Under the pieces are notes generated by a model. The model was not told where the DNA came from. It saw only the letters and a list, made by a program, of their open reading frames with translations, and searched no databases. The position numbers and the translations under genes are program-made. Below, piece by piece: positions 20,915 to 30,475 of a stretch of 64,000 bases of DNA. Position 1 is the first letter of the stretch. Every line of letters begins with the position of its first letter. The DNA lies in NCBI GenBank assembly GCA_016705325.1, contig JADIYJ010000027.1:372001-436000 (forward strand), written 5' to 3'. Source of the stretch: Pseudomonadota bacterium (GTDB lineage Bacteria > Pseudomonadota > Gammaproteobacteria > Steroidobacterales > Steroidobacteraceae).

Positions 20915-22041
20915 TATCTGTCCTTACCCAGCCGAAGATCGAGCCACACGGCGAGCGCGAGCACGCTGCCGCGCGCAATGTACTTGGCCTCCGGTGACAC
21001 CGCCATCAGGGTCATGCCGTTCAGCAGGCTCGCCATGATCAGCGCGCCGAACAGCACCCCGAGCACGGTGCCGCGCCCGCCCCGCAGGCTGGTGCCGCCG
21101 ATCACGCAGGCCGCGACCGCATCGAGTTCCATCAGCGAGCCGACGGTCGACGTTGACGCGCCCGAGTACGCGGTCTGCATGAACCCGGTCAGTGCCACGA
21201 CGCCGCCCATGAGTGCGTAGGCACCGATGATGGCGTTGCGCACGGGCACGCCTGACACCACCGCGGCTTCTTCGTTACCGCCGATCGCGTAGAGATAGCG
21301 ACCGAACGGCGTATTTGTCACCAGCTGGTGCACCAGCACCGCGACCAGGCCCAGGATCACCAATGCGATGGGTACGCCGCGGTAGCCGTTGGTGACGATG
21401 ACGACCAGGAAGACCATCTGCGCGAGCGCGAACAGCTGCAGGAACGTGATTTCGCCGTCGTCGACCGCGAAGCCGTAGGACTGCCGGCGCCTCCGTGCTG
21501 CGAGCGCCGATGCGACGATCGCCACCACGGCCAGTCCGGCAAGCGCATAACCGGCGACCACCGGCAGGTAATACGTGGTGAGCAGCGAGTACACGTTCTG
21601 GCCTCCGCCCACGACGACCGGCACCGTCTGGTTTTCGATCACGAGCCAGTGCAGGCCGCGGAAAACCAGCAGGCCGCCCAGCGTCATGATGAAGGCCGGG
21701 ATCCGCTCGATCGCGATCAGCGCACCCATCGCCGACCAGACCAGCACCGCGCCAAGCGCGGCAATCAACAGCGCGACGGGGGCCGGCACGTCGTGCCAGA
21801 ACACCAGGACAGCCGCGACCGCGCCGGCGAGTCCCACGCCGCTGCCGGCCGACAGGTCGATCTGGCCGGGCAACAGCACCACCAGCATGCCGAGGGCCAG
21901 CACCGCGGTGACGGCGAGTTCGACCGAGAGCAGCGACAGGTTGCGCGCGGAGAGGAACACCGGCTCCTGCCACGCGAAAAACGCCCAGATCGCAAGCAGT
22001 GCGACCAGCATCGACAGTTCGCGAGTGGCGAAGCGATTCAA
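20914..22041 (-). CDS. CUT2-type sugar ABC transporter permease (XylH-like)
   Basis: 375 residues from the TTG at 22041, which overlaps the TGA of the ATPase gene (TTGA). About 10 helices of the BPD_transp_2 type (LGMLVVLLPGQIDLSAGSGV; FGRYLYAIGGNEEAA, the conserved loop contacting the ATPase; GTSLRGGRGTVLGVLFGALI). Most similar in style to XylH permeases for monosaccharides. A longer reading to 22134 would lie inside the ATPase gene and has no membrane or start support. The presence of a monosaccharide-class permease in a starch operon suggests import of glucose released by GH97. Confidence 0.87.
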   Translation of the reverse strand: MNRFATRELSMLVALLAIWAFFAWQEPVFLSARNLSLLSVELAVTAVLALGMLVVLLPGQIDLSAGSGVGLAGAVAAVLVFWHDVPAPVALLIAALGAVLVWSAMGALIAIERIPAFIMTLGGLLVFRGLHWLVIENQTVPVVVGGGQNVYSLLTTYYLPVVAGYALAGLAVVAIVASALAARRRRQSYGFAVDDGEITFLQLFALAQMVFLVVIVTNGYRGVPIALVILGLVAVLVHQLVTNTPFGRYLYAIGGNEEAAVVSGVPVRNAIIGAYALMGGVVALTGFMQTAYSGASTSTVGSLMELDAVAACVIGGTSLRGGRGTVLGVLFGALIMASLLNGMTLMAVSPEAKYIARGSVLALAVWLDLRLGKDR

Positions 22042-23567
22042 GCGGCACGCTCCAGCCGGCCCATCGCCGCAGCCAGCAGTCGCTCCTGGGTGGCTTCCGA
22101 CCGGTCGAATGTGCCGCCGATGCGGCCTGCGCACAGCATCACGATGCGGTCGCTCATGCCCAGCAGTTCGCCGAGTTCGCTCGAGACGAGCACGATCGCC
22201 TGCCCGGCCGCCGTCAGCCGGTTGATGAGTTCGTACACCTCGAGCTTGGCGCCGACGTCGATGCCGCGCGTCGGTTCGTCGAGCAGCAGGACCTTGGGTT
22301 GCGTCAGCAGCATCTTGCCGAGCACGACCTTCTGCTGGTTGCCGCCTGAAAGCGTGCCGACCGGCTGCTCGAGGCCCTGCGCCTTGATGCGCAGCTCTTC
22401 GACGATGGACTTCGCGTGCCCCGCCTCGCGATCACGATCGACGAAGAAACCGCGACGCAGACTGCGCAGCGACGACAGCGAAACGTTGAACGTGACGCCC
22501 TGCTGCGCTACCAGCCCGAAGCGCTTGCGGTCCTCCGTGACGAGCGCGAGACCCTGTGCCAGAGCTTCGCGCGGATTCCGCGCAAGCAGTGGCCGGCCGT
22601 TCAGTTCGACCGCTCCCCTTGCCCTCGTACCCCAGAGCCCCATCAGGTGCAGCAGCAGCTCGGTGCGTCCCGCACCCATGAGACCGCCGATCCCCAGCAC
22701 TTCTCCGGCCCGGGCTTCGAGTTCGATGCCGTGCAGCGCAAGTGCGCCGTCCCCCGGCGCTTTCACGTCGACACCGCGCAGCGCAAGCAACGTGCGTCCA
22801 GGCGTGGACTGCCGGCGCGGGTAGTGATCCTCGATGCGACGACCGACCATCCTGCGGATGATCTCACTGGCGTCAGTCTCGGCCGCAGTCAGCGTCCCCT
22901 GGGCGCAACCATCGCGCAGTACCGTGATACGGTCGGCAATCGCGAACACCTCGTCGAGCTTGTGCGAGATGAACACGCAGGCGACGTTGCGGCTACGCAG
23001 GCGACGCACCAGGTCGAGCAGGGTATCGGTCTCGTGGCGCGCCAGTGCGGCGGTGGGCTCGTCCAGGACCAGCACCTGCGGCTTGCGTCCAACGGCGCGT
23101 GCGATCTCCACGAGCTGCTGCTGGCCAAGGCCGAGATCGCCGACCCGGACCGCCGGGTCGAGCTGGATGCCACAGTCGGCGAGGGTCGCCGCGGACTGCG
23201 CGTAGACGCGATCCCAGTCGATGCGCCCGAAACGCTGCGGAAATGTGCCGAGAAACAGGTTCTCACCCACCGTCATGTCCGGGAACAGCGCCAGCTCCTG
23301 GTGGATGATGGCGATGCCGGCACGTTCCGCGTCACGCGTCGAATGGAATTCGGCCGTCTTGCCGTCGACCTGGATCTCGCCTTCGTAGCTGCCGTGCGGA
23401 TGCACGCCGGCCAGCAGCTTGATCAGCGTCGATTTGCCCGCCCCGTTCTCGCCGCAGAGCGCGTGCACCTCGCCCGCTCGCAGGTCGAAGCTGACGCCGC
23501 CGAGCGCCGTCACGGCGCCGAAGCGCTTCACGACGTCGCGTGCTTCCAGGACGATGCGTTCGCTCAC
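22038..23567 (-). CDS. CUT2-type sugar ABC transporter ATP-binding protein (XylG-like)
   Basis: 509 residues, two fused nucleotide-binding domains as usual for CUT2 importers. First half: Walker A GENGAGKST, signature LGLGQQQLVEIA, Walker B VLVLDEPTAAL, switch His in VFISHKLDE. Second half: degenerate Walker A GGLMGAGRTE, signature LSGGNQQKVVLGKML and Walker B VLLLDEPTRGID. This asymmetry (one weak site) is normal for RbsA/XylG proteins. The GTG start overlaps the TGA of the binding-protein gene (GTGA) and the stop overlaps the permease start, so the three subunits are translationally coupled. Confidence 0.92.
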   Translation of the reverse strand: MSERIVLEARDVVKRFGAVTALGGVSFDLRAGEVHALCGENGAGKSTLIKLLAGVHPHGSYEGEIQVDGKTAEFHSTRDAERAGIAIIHQELALFPDMTVGENLFLGTFPQRFGRIDWDRVYAQSAATLADCGIQLDPAVRVGDLGLGQQQLVEIARAVGRKPQVLVLDEPTAALARHETDTLLDLVRRLRSRNVACVFISHKLDEVFAIADRITVLRDGCAQGTLTAAETDASEIIRRMVGRRIEDHYPRRQSTPGRTLLALRGVDVKAPGDGALALHGIELEARAGEVLGIGGLMGAGRTELLLHLMGLWGTRARGAVELNGRPLLARNPREALAQGLALVTEDRKRFGLVAQQGVTFNVSLSSLRSLRRGFFVDRDREAGHAKSIVEELRIKAQGLEQPVGTLSGGNQQKVVLGKMLLTQPKVLLLDEPTRGIDVGAKLEVYELINRLTAAGQAIVLVSSELGELLGMSDRIVMLCAGRIGGTFDRSEATQERLLAAAMGRLERAA

Positions 23568-24688
23568 GGGCGCGGGGGACGCTGTGCTTCGGGGATGCCG
23601 CGATACACCTCGTCGTAGGTCGCCATGCCGTCGCGCACGACGGTGTCGAGCAGGTTGTCGCGCGTCACGGTGACGACGTCGTAGAGGGCGGCCGGCACCG
23701 GACCGTGGCCGTTGTCGACCGTACTGCGCGCCACGACGAGTCGTTTCGCTGCCACCTGTACGGCCAGTTCAGCTGCGCCGCGCGTGAGCGTCTTGAGCGG
23801 CTTGTAGATCGTCATCGCCTGCGTACCTGCGGCGATGCGCTGCAACGCCACCGTGTCGGCGTCCTGCCCGGTCACCAGCACTTTGCCCGCGAGGCCTTCC
23901 TCGCTCAGTGCCTGGATCGCGCCACCCGCGGTGCCGTCGTTGCTGGCGAGCACCGCGTCGATACCCGATCCCGCCGCGGTGATCGCTGCGTTGACGATGC
24001 GCTTGGCGTTCTCGGGCTTCCACTCTTCGGCCCAGTCCTCGTGCACGACCACGATGTCGCCGCGCGCGATGTAGGGCTCAAGCACCCGGTCCTGCCCGCG
24101 CTTGAACTGGGACGCGTTGTTGTCCGTCTTGGCGCCGTAGATGCGCACGATCCGGCCCTTGCCGGGAGTGGGCAGGTGATCGACGAGGAATCTGGCCTGC
24201 AGTTCGCCCACACGCTCGTTGTCGAAACTCACGTACAGGTCGAGGTCGCTGTCGCGGATGATGCGGTCGTACGCGATCACGGGGATGCCGGCCTCGTGTG
24301 CCATCGTGACGGCCTTCGCCATCGCCGTGCCATCGTGGGGCACGACGACCAGCACGTCGACCTTATTGGTGATCAGCTTCTCGACGTCGCTGACCTGCAC
24401 GGTGTCGTCGCTGTTGGCAGCGAGCACCAGCACTTTCGCGCCGAGTTCGCCCGCGCGCCGCACGAACATGTCGCGGTCTGCCTGCCAGCGGGCTTCCTTC
24501 AGCGTGTCCATCGACAGCCCGATGACGATGCCGTCGTCCCGCGCTTTGCCGGTGGCACTGCCCCCGCGAGCGGCCAGTGCCAGTCCGATCAGCACGCTCG
24601 CGACCAGCGATACGAGCACCAGCAGGATTCGGGCTTTCACGAGTTCAGGGCCAGGAACAGTGTTGGTTGCATCAGCGACTCCGCTCAT
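23564..24688 (-). CDS. CUT2-type sugar-binding protein (XylF-like)
   Basis: 374 residues. Hydrophobic export segment RILLVLVSLVASVLIGLALA; no lipobox Cys, so a cleaved signal or an uncleaved anchor. Type I periplasmic binding fold with IVIGLSMDTLKEARWQADRD, VLVVVPHDGTAMAKAV, IPVIAYDRIIRDSDLDLYVS, LASNDGTAGGAIQAL and VLVTGQDADTVALQRIAAGT, all close to the xylose/glucose-binding XylF type. The annotated ATG overlaps the GH97 stop (ATGA); a GTG 16 codons later, just before the hydrophobic segment, is an alternative start. Encoded directly between GH97 and its ATPase. Ligand inferred to be a monosaccharide such as glucose. Confidence 0.88.
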   Translation of the reverse strand: MSGVADATNTVPGPELVKARILLVLVSLVASVLIGLALAARGGSATGKARDDGIVIGLSMDTLKEARWQADRDMFVRRAGELGAKVLVLAANSDDTVQVSDVEKLITNKVDVLVVVPHDGTAMAKAVTMAHEAGIPVIAYDRIIRDSDLDLYVSFDNERVGELQARFLVDHLPTPGKGRIVRIYGAKTDNNASQFKRGQDRVLEPYIARGDIVVVHEDWAEEWKPENAKRIVNAAITAAGSGIDAVLASNDGTAGGAIQALSEEGLAGKVLVTGQDADTVALQRIAAGTQAMTIYKPLKTLTRGAAELAVQVAAKRLVVARSTVDNGHGPVPAALYDVVTVTRDNLLDTVVRDGMATYDEVYRGIPEAQRPPRP

Positions 24689-26732
24689 CTTGCCTGCGTG
24701 AATCGAATGGCGGCGCCACCGCTGGACGCCAGCGCCAGTTCCAGCGTATCGGCGGCGGTGACGTTGCGCTTCTCGACCACGAGATCGTGCGGCCGCGTCT
24801 TCCAGTCAGCCTGTGGCCCGTCGCGGTAGATCTCGGCGACATAGCGTGCGCGCGGCTCGAGGAAGTCGAGCTTCAGGCGCAGCGAGCGGGCGTTCTCGTC
24901 GGTCAGTGCGCCGAGGAACCAGTCCGGGCTGCCGCGCTGCCTGCGCGCGATCGCGACGTAGTCGCCGATCTCGCCGGCGACCCCCACGCTTTCGTCCCAG
25001 TCGGTCGGCACGTCCTTGATGAACTGGAACGCCACCGGTTGCTTCGCGTAGTTTTCGGGCAGGTCGGCTGCCATCTGCACCGGGCTGTACAGCACCACGT
25101 ACAGCGACAGCTCCTTGGCCAGCGTGTGCGGCACGCGGTGCTGCGGCGAGAAGCCATCGAGATCGACGATGCCCGGCGTGTAGTCCATGGGGCCGGCCAG
25201 CATGCGCGTGAACGGCAGGATCGCGACATGTTCCGGCGGATTCACCGGATTACCCCAGGCGTTGTACTCCTGGCCGCGGGCGCCTTCGCGCGAGATCCAG
25301 TTCGGGTAGGTCCGGCGCAGGCCAGTGTCCTTCACGGGCTCGTGCGCGTTGATGCTGATCTTGTGCTTCGCTGCCTCGCGCAGCACGCGCAGGTGGTGGC
25401 CGACCTGGAACTGCCCGTCGTGCCATTCGTGCACTTCGACGCCATTGTCGTCGATGCGTCGCACGTCGCCCGCGTCCGCGACGTAGCCGGTCTTCACCTG
25501 CCTGACACCGACCGACTCGTAGAGCGCGAACGCCGCGGGCATCTGCGGCTCGTAATTGCCCACGTCGCCCGAGGTCTCGTGATGGCCGACGAGACGCACA
25601 CCTTTGCTGCGCGCGTAGGCGGTCACTGCCTGCAGGTCGAAGTCCGGATTCGCCTGCGTGAAGTTGAACAGCTTGCCGTTGTGGAACCAGTCGCCGTCCC
25701 AGCCGACATTCCAGCCTTCGACCAGCACGCCCTTGAACCCGTTGGCCGCGGCGAAGTCGATGTAGCGCCTGGTCTCGGCGGTCGTGGCGCCGTGCTTCGG
25801 GCCGGTTGCCCACGTGGCCCGGTTGATGTGCATCGCCCACCAGATGCCGACGTACTTGCCGGGCTCGACCCAGGACACGTCGCCGAGCACGTTCGGCTCG
25901 TTCAGGTTCAGGATCAGGCTTGAATTCAGCAGCGCCGCGGCACTCGGTGCGATCTGCACGGTGCGCCACGGCGTCGTGAAAGGCGTGCGGGTCTTGACGC
26001 GGATGCCGTCGGACCACGGCGTGAGGCTGGTGCGGAAGATGCCGGGCCGCCGGTGATCGAGCACGTAGGCCGCATAGTCGACCAGCGCTGCTTCGTGGAA
26101 GCTCAGGTGCAGGCCGCCCGGCAGGCGCACCGTCATCGGCGTGTGTGCCATGTGCACGGCGTCGAGCGGCGTCGTGAGGTACGGGTATTCGTAGCGGTTC
26201 CAGCGACGGCCCGGAATCCACCACGCCGTGATCTCCTGCGTCGCGTCGGGGTCGAGTCGGAACTCGGTCAGTTCGTCGGTGATGTTGACCGCGTCGTACC
26301 CTGGCTGCTGCGGCACCTCGTAGCGGAAGCCGAAGCCGTCGTCGAAGACCCGCACGCGCACGTTGAACTTGCGCGCCGCCCCCTGCGCCGAATCGAAAGT
26401 GACCAGGAGTTCGTTGTGCCGGTCACGCACGTAGCGACGTTCACCCCAAGGCTGCTCCCAGGTGGCATCGTGGGTTGAGGTCGAAGTGCCGGCGACACGA
26501 AAGCCGTCGTCGAAGGCCGGCTGCGACTGGAAGCGCATGCCGAGGAACCCCGCTGGCATCACAACCTTGCCGTTGCGGGCGACTGCGTAGCGCGGCGCGC
26601 CGTTCCTGTCGACGTCGACGGTGACGACCGTCTGCCCATCGGGGATCTGACGTTCGCAGCCATTGCCGTCGTCGCTGCAGTGGCCAGCAACATGGCAAGC
26701 ACGGTCCAGCCGCAGCGCGAGACAAGGCCCAT
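24685..26732 (-). CDS. GH97 alpha-glucosidase-type glycoside hydrolase, exported (frameshifted)
   Basis: About 680 residues after repair of one indel. The true N-terminus is MGLVSRCGWTVLAMLLATAA with cleavage after AMA. The frame then changes at the G4 run 26641-26644 (AANVRSP to DGQTVVTVDVDRN). GH97 features: N-terminal beta-sandwich (LPAGFLGMRF-like region), catalytic barrel with VGIWWAMHI, KGVLVEGWNVGWDGDW, GHHETSGDVGNYE (about residue 387) and ISREGARGQEYNAWG (about 488), and a C-terminal beta domain. SusB-like members release glucose from maltodextrins in the periplasm with Ca2+; retaining members act on alpha-galactosides. The Glu-containing motifs and the locus favour alpha-glucosidase. 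First gene of the operon, with an operator in the divergent spacer. Confidence 0.85.
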
Positions 26733-26789
26733 GGTCGTCTTCCCCCGAAGGCTGGGCGAGTCTAGCAATGAACCGCGGGGATCCTTCAG

Positions 26790-26803
26790 TGCAATCGTAT
26801 TCA
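26790..26803. promoter_or_regulatory. LacI-family operator in the GH97/GH13 divergent promoter
   Basis: TGCAATCGTATTCA fits the LacI-family consensus TGNANNCGNNTNCA exactly. It lies 57 bases upstream of the GH97 start and 60 bases upstream of the GH13 start, so one protein could control both directions. A second site of nearly identical sequence is at 35742. Confidence 0.7.
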
Positions 26804-26863
26804 AGGCCTTGTGGCGCAAGCAGTCTGGGTGCTTCACTTCGCCACCCGCGCAGGAGACTTGCC

Positions 26864-28714
26864 ATGATCAGAAAATGGGTGGCCGTGTTGTGGCTCGCGG
26901 TCGTCGCGATGCCTGCGCTGGCCGCCGACCCCATCGAGCGTGTCGAGCCGGCCTCGTGGTGGGTGGGGATGAAGGACGACCGGCTGCAATTGCTGGTCCA
27001 TGGCACCCGGATCGCCGACCTGGAGCCTGCCGTGCAGTACACGGGCGTCGTGCTCGACAGCGTCGAGCGCGTCGCCAACCCCAACTACCTGTTCGTCAAC
27101 CTGCAGATCTCGCCCGCGACCAGGCCGGGCTCGTTCCACATCTCCTTCCGCAAGGGCGGCAAGACCGTCGCCAGCCACCGCTACACGCTCAACGCGCGCG
27201 AGCCGGACTCCGCGGTGCGCCAGGGGTTCGGGCCGCAGGACGTAATCTACCTGATCACGCCCGACCGTTTCGCCAATGGCAACCCGGGCAATGACTACGT
27301 CAAGGGCATGCCCGACCCGCTGAACCGCGCCGCGCCGCTCGGCCGGCACGGCGGCGACCTCGCCGGCATCGCCAGGCACCTCGACTACATCGCCGGCATG
27401 GGGTTCACGCAGCTCTGGCTCAATCCAGTCGTTGAGAACAACCAGCCGGAGGCGAGTTACCACGGCTACGCAATCACCGACTTCTACAAGATCGATGCCC
27501 GCTACGGTGACAATGAGTCCTACCGCCGGCTGGTGGCCGACGCGCGTCAACGCGGAATCGGCGTGATCAAGGACGTGATCCTGAACCACTGCGGCGCCTC
27601 GCACTGGTGGATGCGCGACCTGCCGACCGGCGACTGGTTCAACAACGGCAACACCTTCAAGCCGACCACGCACGTGCGCGAGGCGCTGCAGGACCCGCAC
27701 GCGGCGCAGGTCGATCGCGAGGTCTTCGCCGACGGCTGGTTCGTCGACACCATGCCGGACATGAACCAGCGCAATCCGTTCATGGCGAAATACCTGATCC
27801 AGAATTCGATCTGGTGGGTCGAGTACGCTGGCCTGTCGGGCCTGCGCGTGGACACCTGGCCGTATTCGGACCGCACCTTCCTGACCGAGTGGGCGCGCCG
27901 CCTGACCGAGGAATATCCCAACCTCGGCATCGTCGGCGAGGAGTGGAGCGGCAGCCCGATCACCGTGTCGTACTGGCAGCGGGGCCGCCAGCCCGCCGAC
28001 GGCTACGTCTCGTACCTGCCCAGCCTGTTCGACTTCCCGCTGCAGGAAGCGGTGACGGTGGCTTTGCTCGAAAAGGAGGACTGGGGCACCGGCATGCGTC
28101 GGATCTATCGCACGCTGTCGTACGACGGTCTGTACCCTGACCCCGACAAACTCGTCGTCTTCCCCGACAACCACGACGTCAGCCGCATCCACACGATGCT
28201 CGGCCAGCGCGCCGAGCTGACACGGATGGCGGTGGCCTTCTTCCTCACCACGCGTGGCGTGCCGCAGATCTATTACGGCACCGAGATCCTGATGCACAAC
28301 CCGCCGGGCCCGAAAGACGACGGCCTGATCCGCAGCGACTTCCCGGGCGGCTGGCCGGGTGATGCGAAGAACGCCTTTACCGGCGAAGGGTTGTCGGCGG
28401 ACGAGCGTGCGATGCAGACCTACCTGCGCCAGCTGCTGCAGTGGCGACGCACGGCCCCGGCGATCCGTGACGGCAAACTGACGCAGTACGTGCCGATGGG
28501 CGGTGTCTATGTCTATTTCCGGCACGACGCGGCGCAGAAGGTGATGGTCATCCTCAACAACAACGACGCAGCACAAACCGTGGAGACGCAGCGCTTCCAG
28601 GAAGTCATCGGCAGCGCCACGGCGGGCACCGACGTGATCTCGGGACAGCCGCATGTGCTGGCCAGCGGCATTGCGGTACCGGCGCACAGCGCGACGATCC
28701 TGGAACTCCACTGA
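26864..28714 (+). CDS. GH13 alpha-amylase / neopullulanase-type enzyme, exported
   Basis: 616 residues. The ATG at 26864 follows CAGGAGA (26851). Signal peptide ends MPALA before ADPIERV. Residues about 22-115 are a cyclomaltodextrinase-type N-terminal Ig-like domain (PASWWVGMKDDRLQLLVHG); the GH13 barrel follows (DVIYLITPDRFANG; GFTQLWLNPV; VIKDVILNHCG). Catalytic residues: Asp in GLRVDTWPYSD (about 330), Glu in GIVGEEW (about 359) and Asp in FPDNHDVSR (about 437). C-terminal beta domain to the end. SusA-like enzymes of this build cut starch and maltodextrin in the periplasm or at the surface. Followed by an SLC45 carrier gene on the same strand and divergent from GH97. Confidence 0.9.
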   Translation: MIRKWVAVLWLAVVAMPALAADPIERVEPASWWVGMKDDRLQLLVHGTRIADLEPAVQYTGVVLDSVERVANPNYLFVNLQISPATRPGSFHISFRKGGKTVASHRYTLNAREPDSAVRQGFGPQDVIYLITPDRFANGNPGNDYVKGMPDPLNRAAPLGRHGGDLAGIARHLDYIAGMGFTQLWLNPVVENNQPEASYHGYAITDFYKIDARYGDNESYRRLVADARQRGIGVIKDVILNHCGASHWWMRDLPTGDWFNNGNTFKPTTHVREALQDPHAAQVDREVFADGWFVDTMPDMNQRNPFMAKYLIQNSIWWVEYAGLSGLRVDTWPYSDRTFLTEWARRLTEEYPNLGIVGEEWSGSPITVSYWQRGRQPADGYVSYLPSLFDFPLQEAVTVALLEKEDWGTGMRRIYRTLSYDGLYPDPDKLVVFPDNHDVSRIHTMLGQRAELTRMAVAFFLTTRGVPQIYYGTEILMHNPPGPKDDGLIRSDFPGGWPGDAKNAFTGEGLSADERAMQTYLRQLLQWRRTAPAIRDGKLTQYVPMGGVYVYFRHDAAQKVMVILNNNDAAQTVETQRFQEVIGSATAGTDVISGQPHVLASGIAVPAHSATILELH

Positions 28715-28843
28715 GGGCAAGCAGGTGCTCCGGTAGCTGCAGCTGCTGCTGGCGGCGGCCGCGCCGCGCCGAACGATGCATTACACTCGCAGCGCGACGC
28801 TGCACGCAGCGATCGCCAACGACCTGTCCCGGGGGTGATTTCG

Positions 28844-30295
28844 ATGCTGGCCATGCAGCGCAAGCTGTCGACGCCGTTCCTGATCCTGCTCACGCTGCCG
28901 GCGACGGCGATGGGGTTCGCCCTGTCGGTGCAGATCTCGGCGCTCAGCTGGATCCTCTCGACCAGGTACGGGCTCGACCTGCACGACATCGGGCTGGTCT
29001 GGGCCGCGGGTCCGTTGGCCGGCATCGTGGGCCAGGTGCTGATCGGCGTCCTCAGCGACGAGGTCTGGTTGTGGGGCGGACGGCGGCGGCCCTTCCTGAT
29101 CATCGGTGGCACGCTGGCGGCGCTGATGCTGCTGGCCTTGCCGTCCATCGGCGTCATTTCCGAGCGGCTCGGCTTCGACGGCATCCTGGGCGTGGCGATC
29201 GCCGTGGCCATCGCGCTCGACCTCTCGATCAACGTCAGTTTCAACCCGGCCCGCTCGCTGATCACGGACGTGACGCCCGAGGGGGCCGAACGCACGCGCG
29301 GCTACACCTGGATGCAGACCGTGTCGGGCAGCTTCGGCGTGCTCGCGTATGCGATCGGCGCGGCCTTTGGCAACGTCGCGCTCATCTACGTTGGCGCAGT
29401 TATCGTGCTGCTGTTTTCCCTGCTGCCGGTGTTCGTGGTAACGGAGCCGCGGGAACTGCCACGCATCGACTCTTCCGGCGGCGAACGGACCAGTGTCGGC
29501 AGCGTGCTGCGCCTGATCGAGCCGCTGTGGGCGTTTCTGCTCTACGACATCGTCGCGATGAGCCTGCGGCTCGCCGGGATCACGCCGACGGGCTATGGGC
29601 TGGAAATCGCGTTTGGAACGCTGGCGATCGTGCTGATCTGGCGCACCCTCCTGATCCGTCCACAGGGCGTCCGTGTTGCTGACGACTATGCGGATTATCG
29701 CAAGGTGCTGGCGGCAAATTCGCTGAGCTGGATCGGCATGCAGACGATGTTCGTCTACATGATCGCATTCGCGCAGCAGCGCTTCCCGGCACTCGGCGCG
29801 GACGACGTCGGCAAGGTGCTGTCGATGAGCTTCCTCTCGCTGAACGCCGTTGCGGCGCTGCTGCCGGCATTGGTGCTGCTGCCGCTCGCCCGGACGTTCG
29901 GCGAGGTGCGCGTGCACGCGATGAGCCTGGCGACGATGGCCGTGGCGTTCGCCGGCATCTATCTCTTCGCGCGGAGTCCGCTCGTGCTGTATGCGCTCAT
30001 GGCGTTGCTTGGCATCGGCTGGGCCGCGATCGTGAGCTTGCCGTTCTCCATCATGTCGCAGCGCGTCGACCCCGCGCGGATCGGCCTGTACATGGGCGTC
30101 TTCAACCTTTCGATCGTGTTGCCGCAGCTCGTCGTGAGCCTGGGTGTGGGCCGGTTCATCAGCGGCGCCACCGACAAAGGCCTGATCTTCCTGATCGGCG
30201 CCGCCAGCATGGCGTTTTCAGCGATCGCGTGGCGCAGTGTGGCCAACGACGGCAGAGCTGCCGTCGGTACCACCTTCGAGCTGCGGTCACACTGA
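28844..30295 (+). CDS. Second SLC45-type MFS sugar/H+ symporter
   Basis: About 483 residues, 12 membrane helices. Signature loop GVLSDEVWLWGGRRRPF after helix 2 and the helix-11 sequence GLYMGVFNLSIVLPQLVVSL, both matching the SLC45-type carrier earlier in the window (GIYMGIFNFFIVIPQIL), so the two are distant paralogues. The ATG at 28844 follows GGGGGTG; a GTG at 28835 and an ATG at 28853 are alternatives. Follows the GH13 gene by 129 bases in the same direction and is probably co-expressed. Inferred maltose/maltodextrin or other glucoside import. Confidence 0.85.
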   Translation: MLAMQRKLSTPFLILLTLPATAMGFALSVQISALSWILSTRYGLDLHDIGLVWAAGPLAGIVGQVLIGVLSDEVWLWGGRRRPFLIIGGTLAALMLLALPSIGVISERLGFDGILGVAIAVAIALDLSINVSFNPARSLITDVTPEGAERTRGYTWMQTVSGSFGVLAYAIGAAFGNVALIYVGAVIVLLFSLLPVFVVTEPRELPRIDSSGGERTSVGSVLRLIEPLWAFLLYDIVAMSLRLAGITPTGYGLEIAFGTLAIVLIWRTLLIRPQGVRVADDYADYRKVLAANSLSWIGMQTMFVYMIAFAQQRFPALGADDVGKVLSMSFLSLNAVAALLPALVLLPLARTFGEVRVHAMSLATMAVAFAGIYLFARSPLVLYALMALLGIGWAAIVSLPFSIMSQRVDPARIGLYMGVFNLSIVLPQLVVSLGVGRFISGATDKGLIFLIGAASMAFSAIAWRSVANDGRAAVGTTFELRSH

Positions 30296-30373
30296 TTCCT
30301 GGCCAACCCGATGCACGCCTGCGCGGGGTAACGCCCGCCGCAAAACCTGCGGACTGCATCACACATTGACGCA

Positions 30374-30387
30374 CCTGCGTACGCAGG
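30374..30387. promoter_or_regulatory. Perfect palindrome upstream of the M23 peptidase gene
   Basis: CCTGCGTACGCAGG, a perfect 14-bp palindrome 100 bases upstream of the peptidase start. Could be a regulator site; no family recognised. Confidence 0.3.
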
Positions 30388-30475
30388 GGTTGTCTCGGAC
30401 CACTGACCGGGTTTTAGTTATGCGATCGCAGACGCCGGTGATCGCGTGGCCTTCATTATCTTCGCTGCCGGACCG

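Noticed and set aside
22042..22134. N-terminal extension of the sugar permease
   Set aside because: Lies inside the ATPase gene and is Arg/Gly-rich; the TTG overlapping the ATPase stop gives the usual permease length.
26834..28720. 628-codon minus-strand frame antisense to the GH13 gene
   Set aside because: Shadow frame; the GH13 enzyme has signal peptide and catalytic residues.
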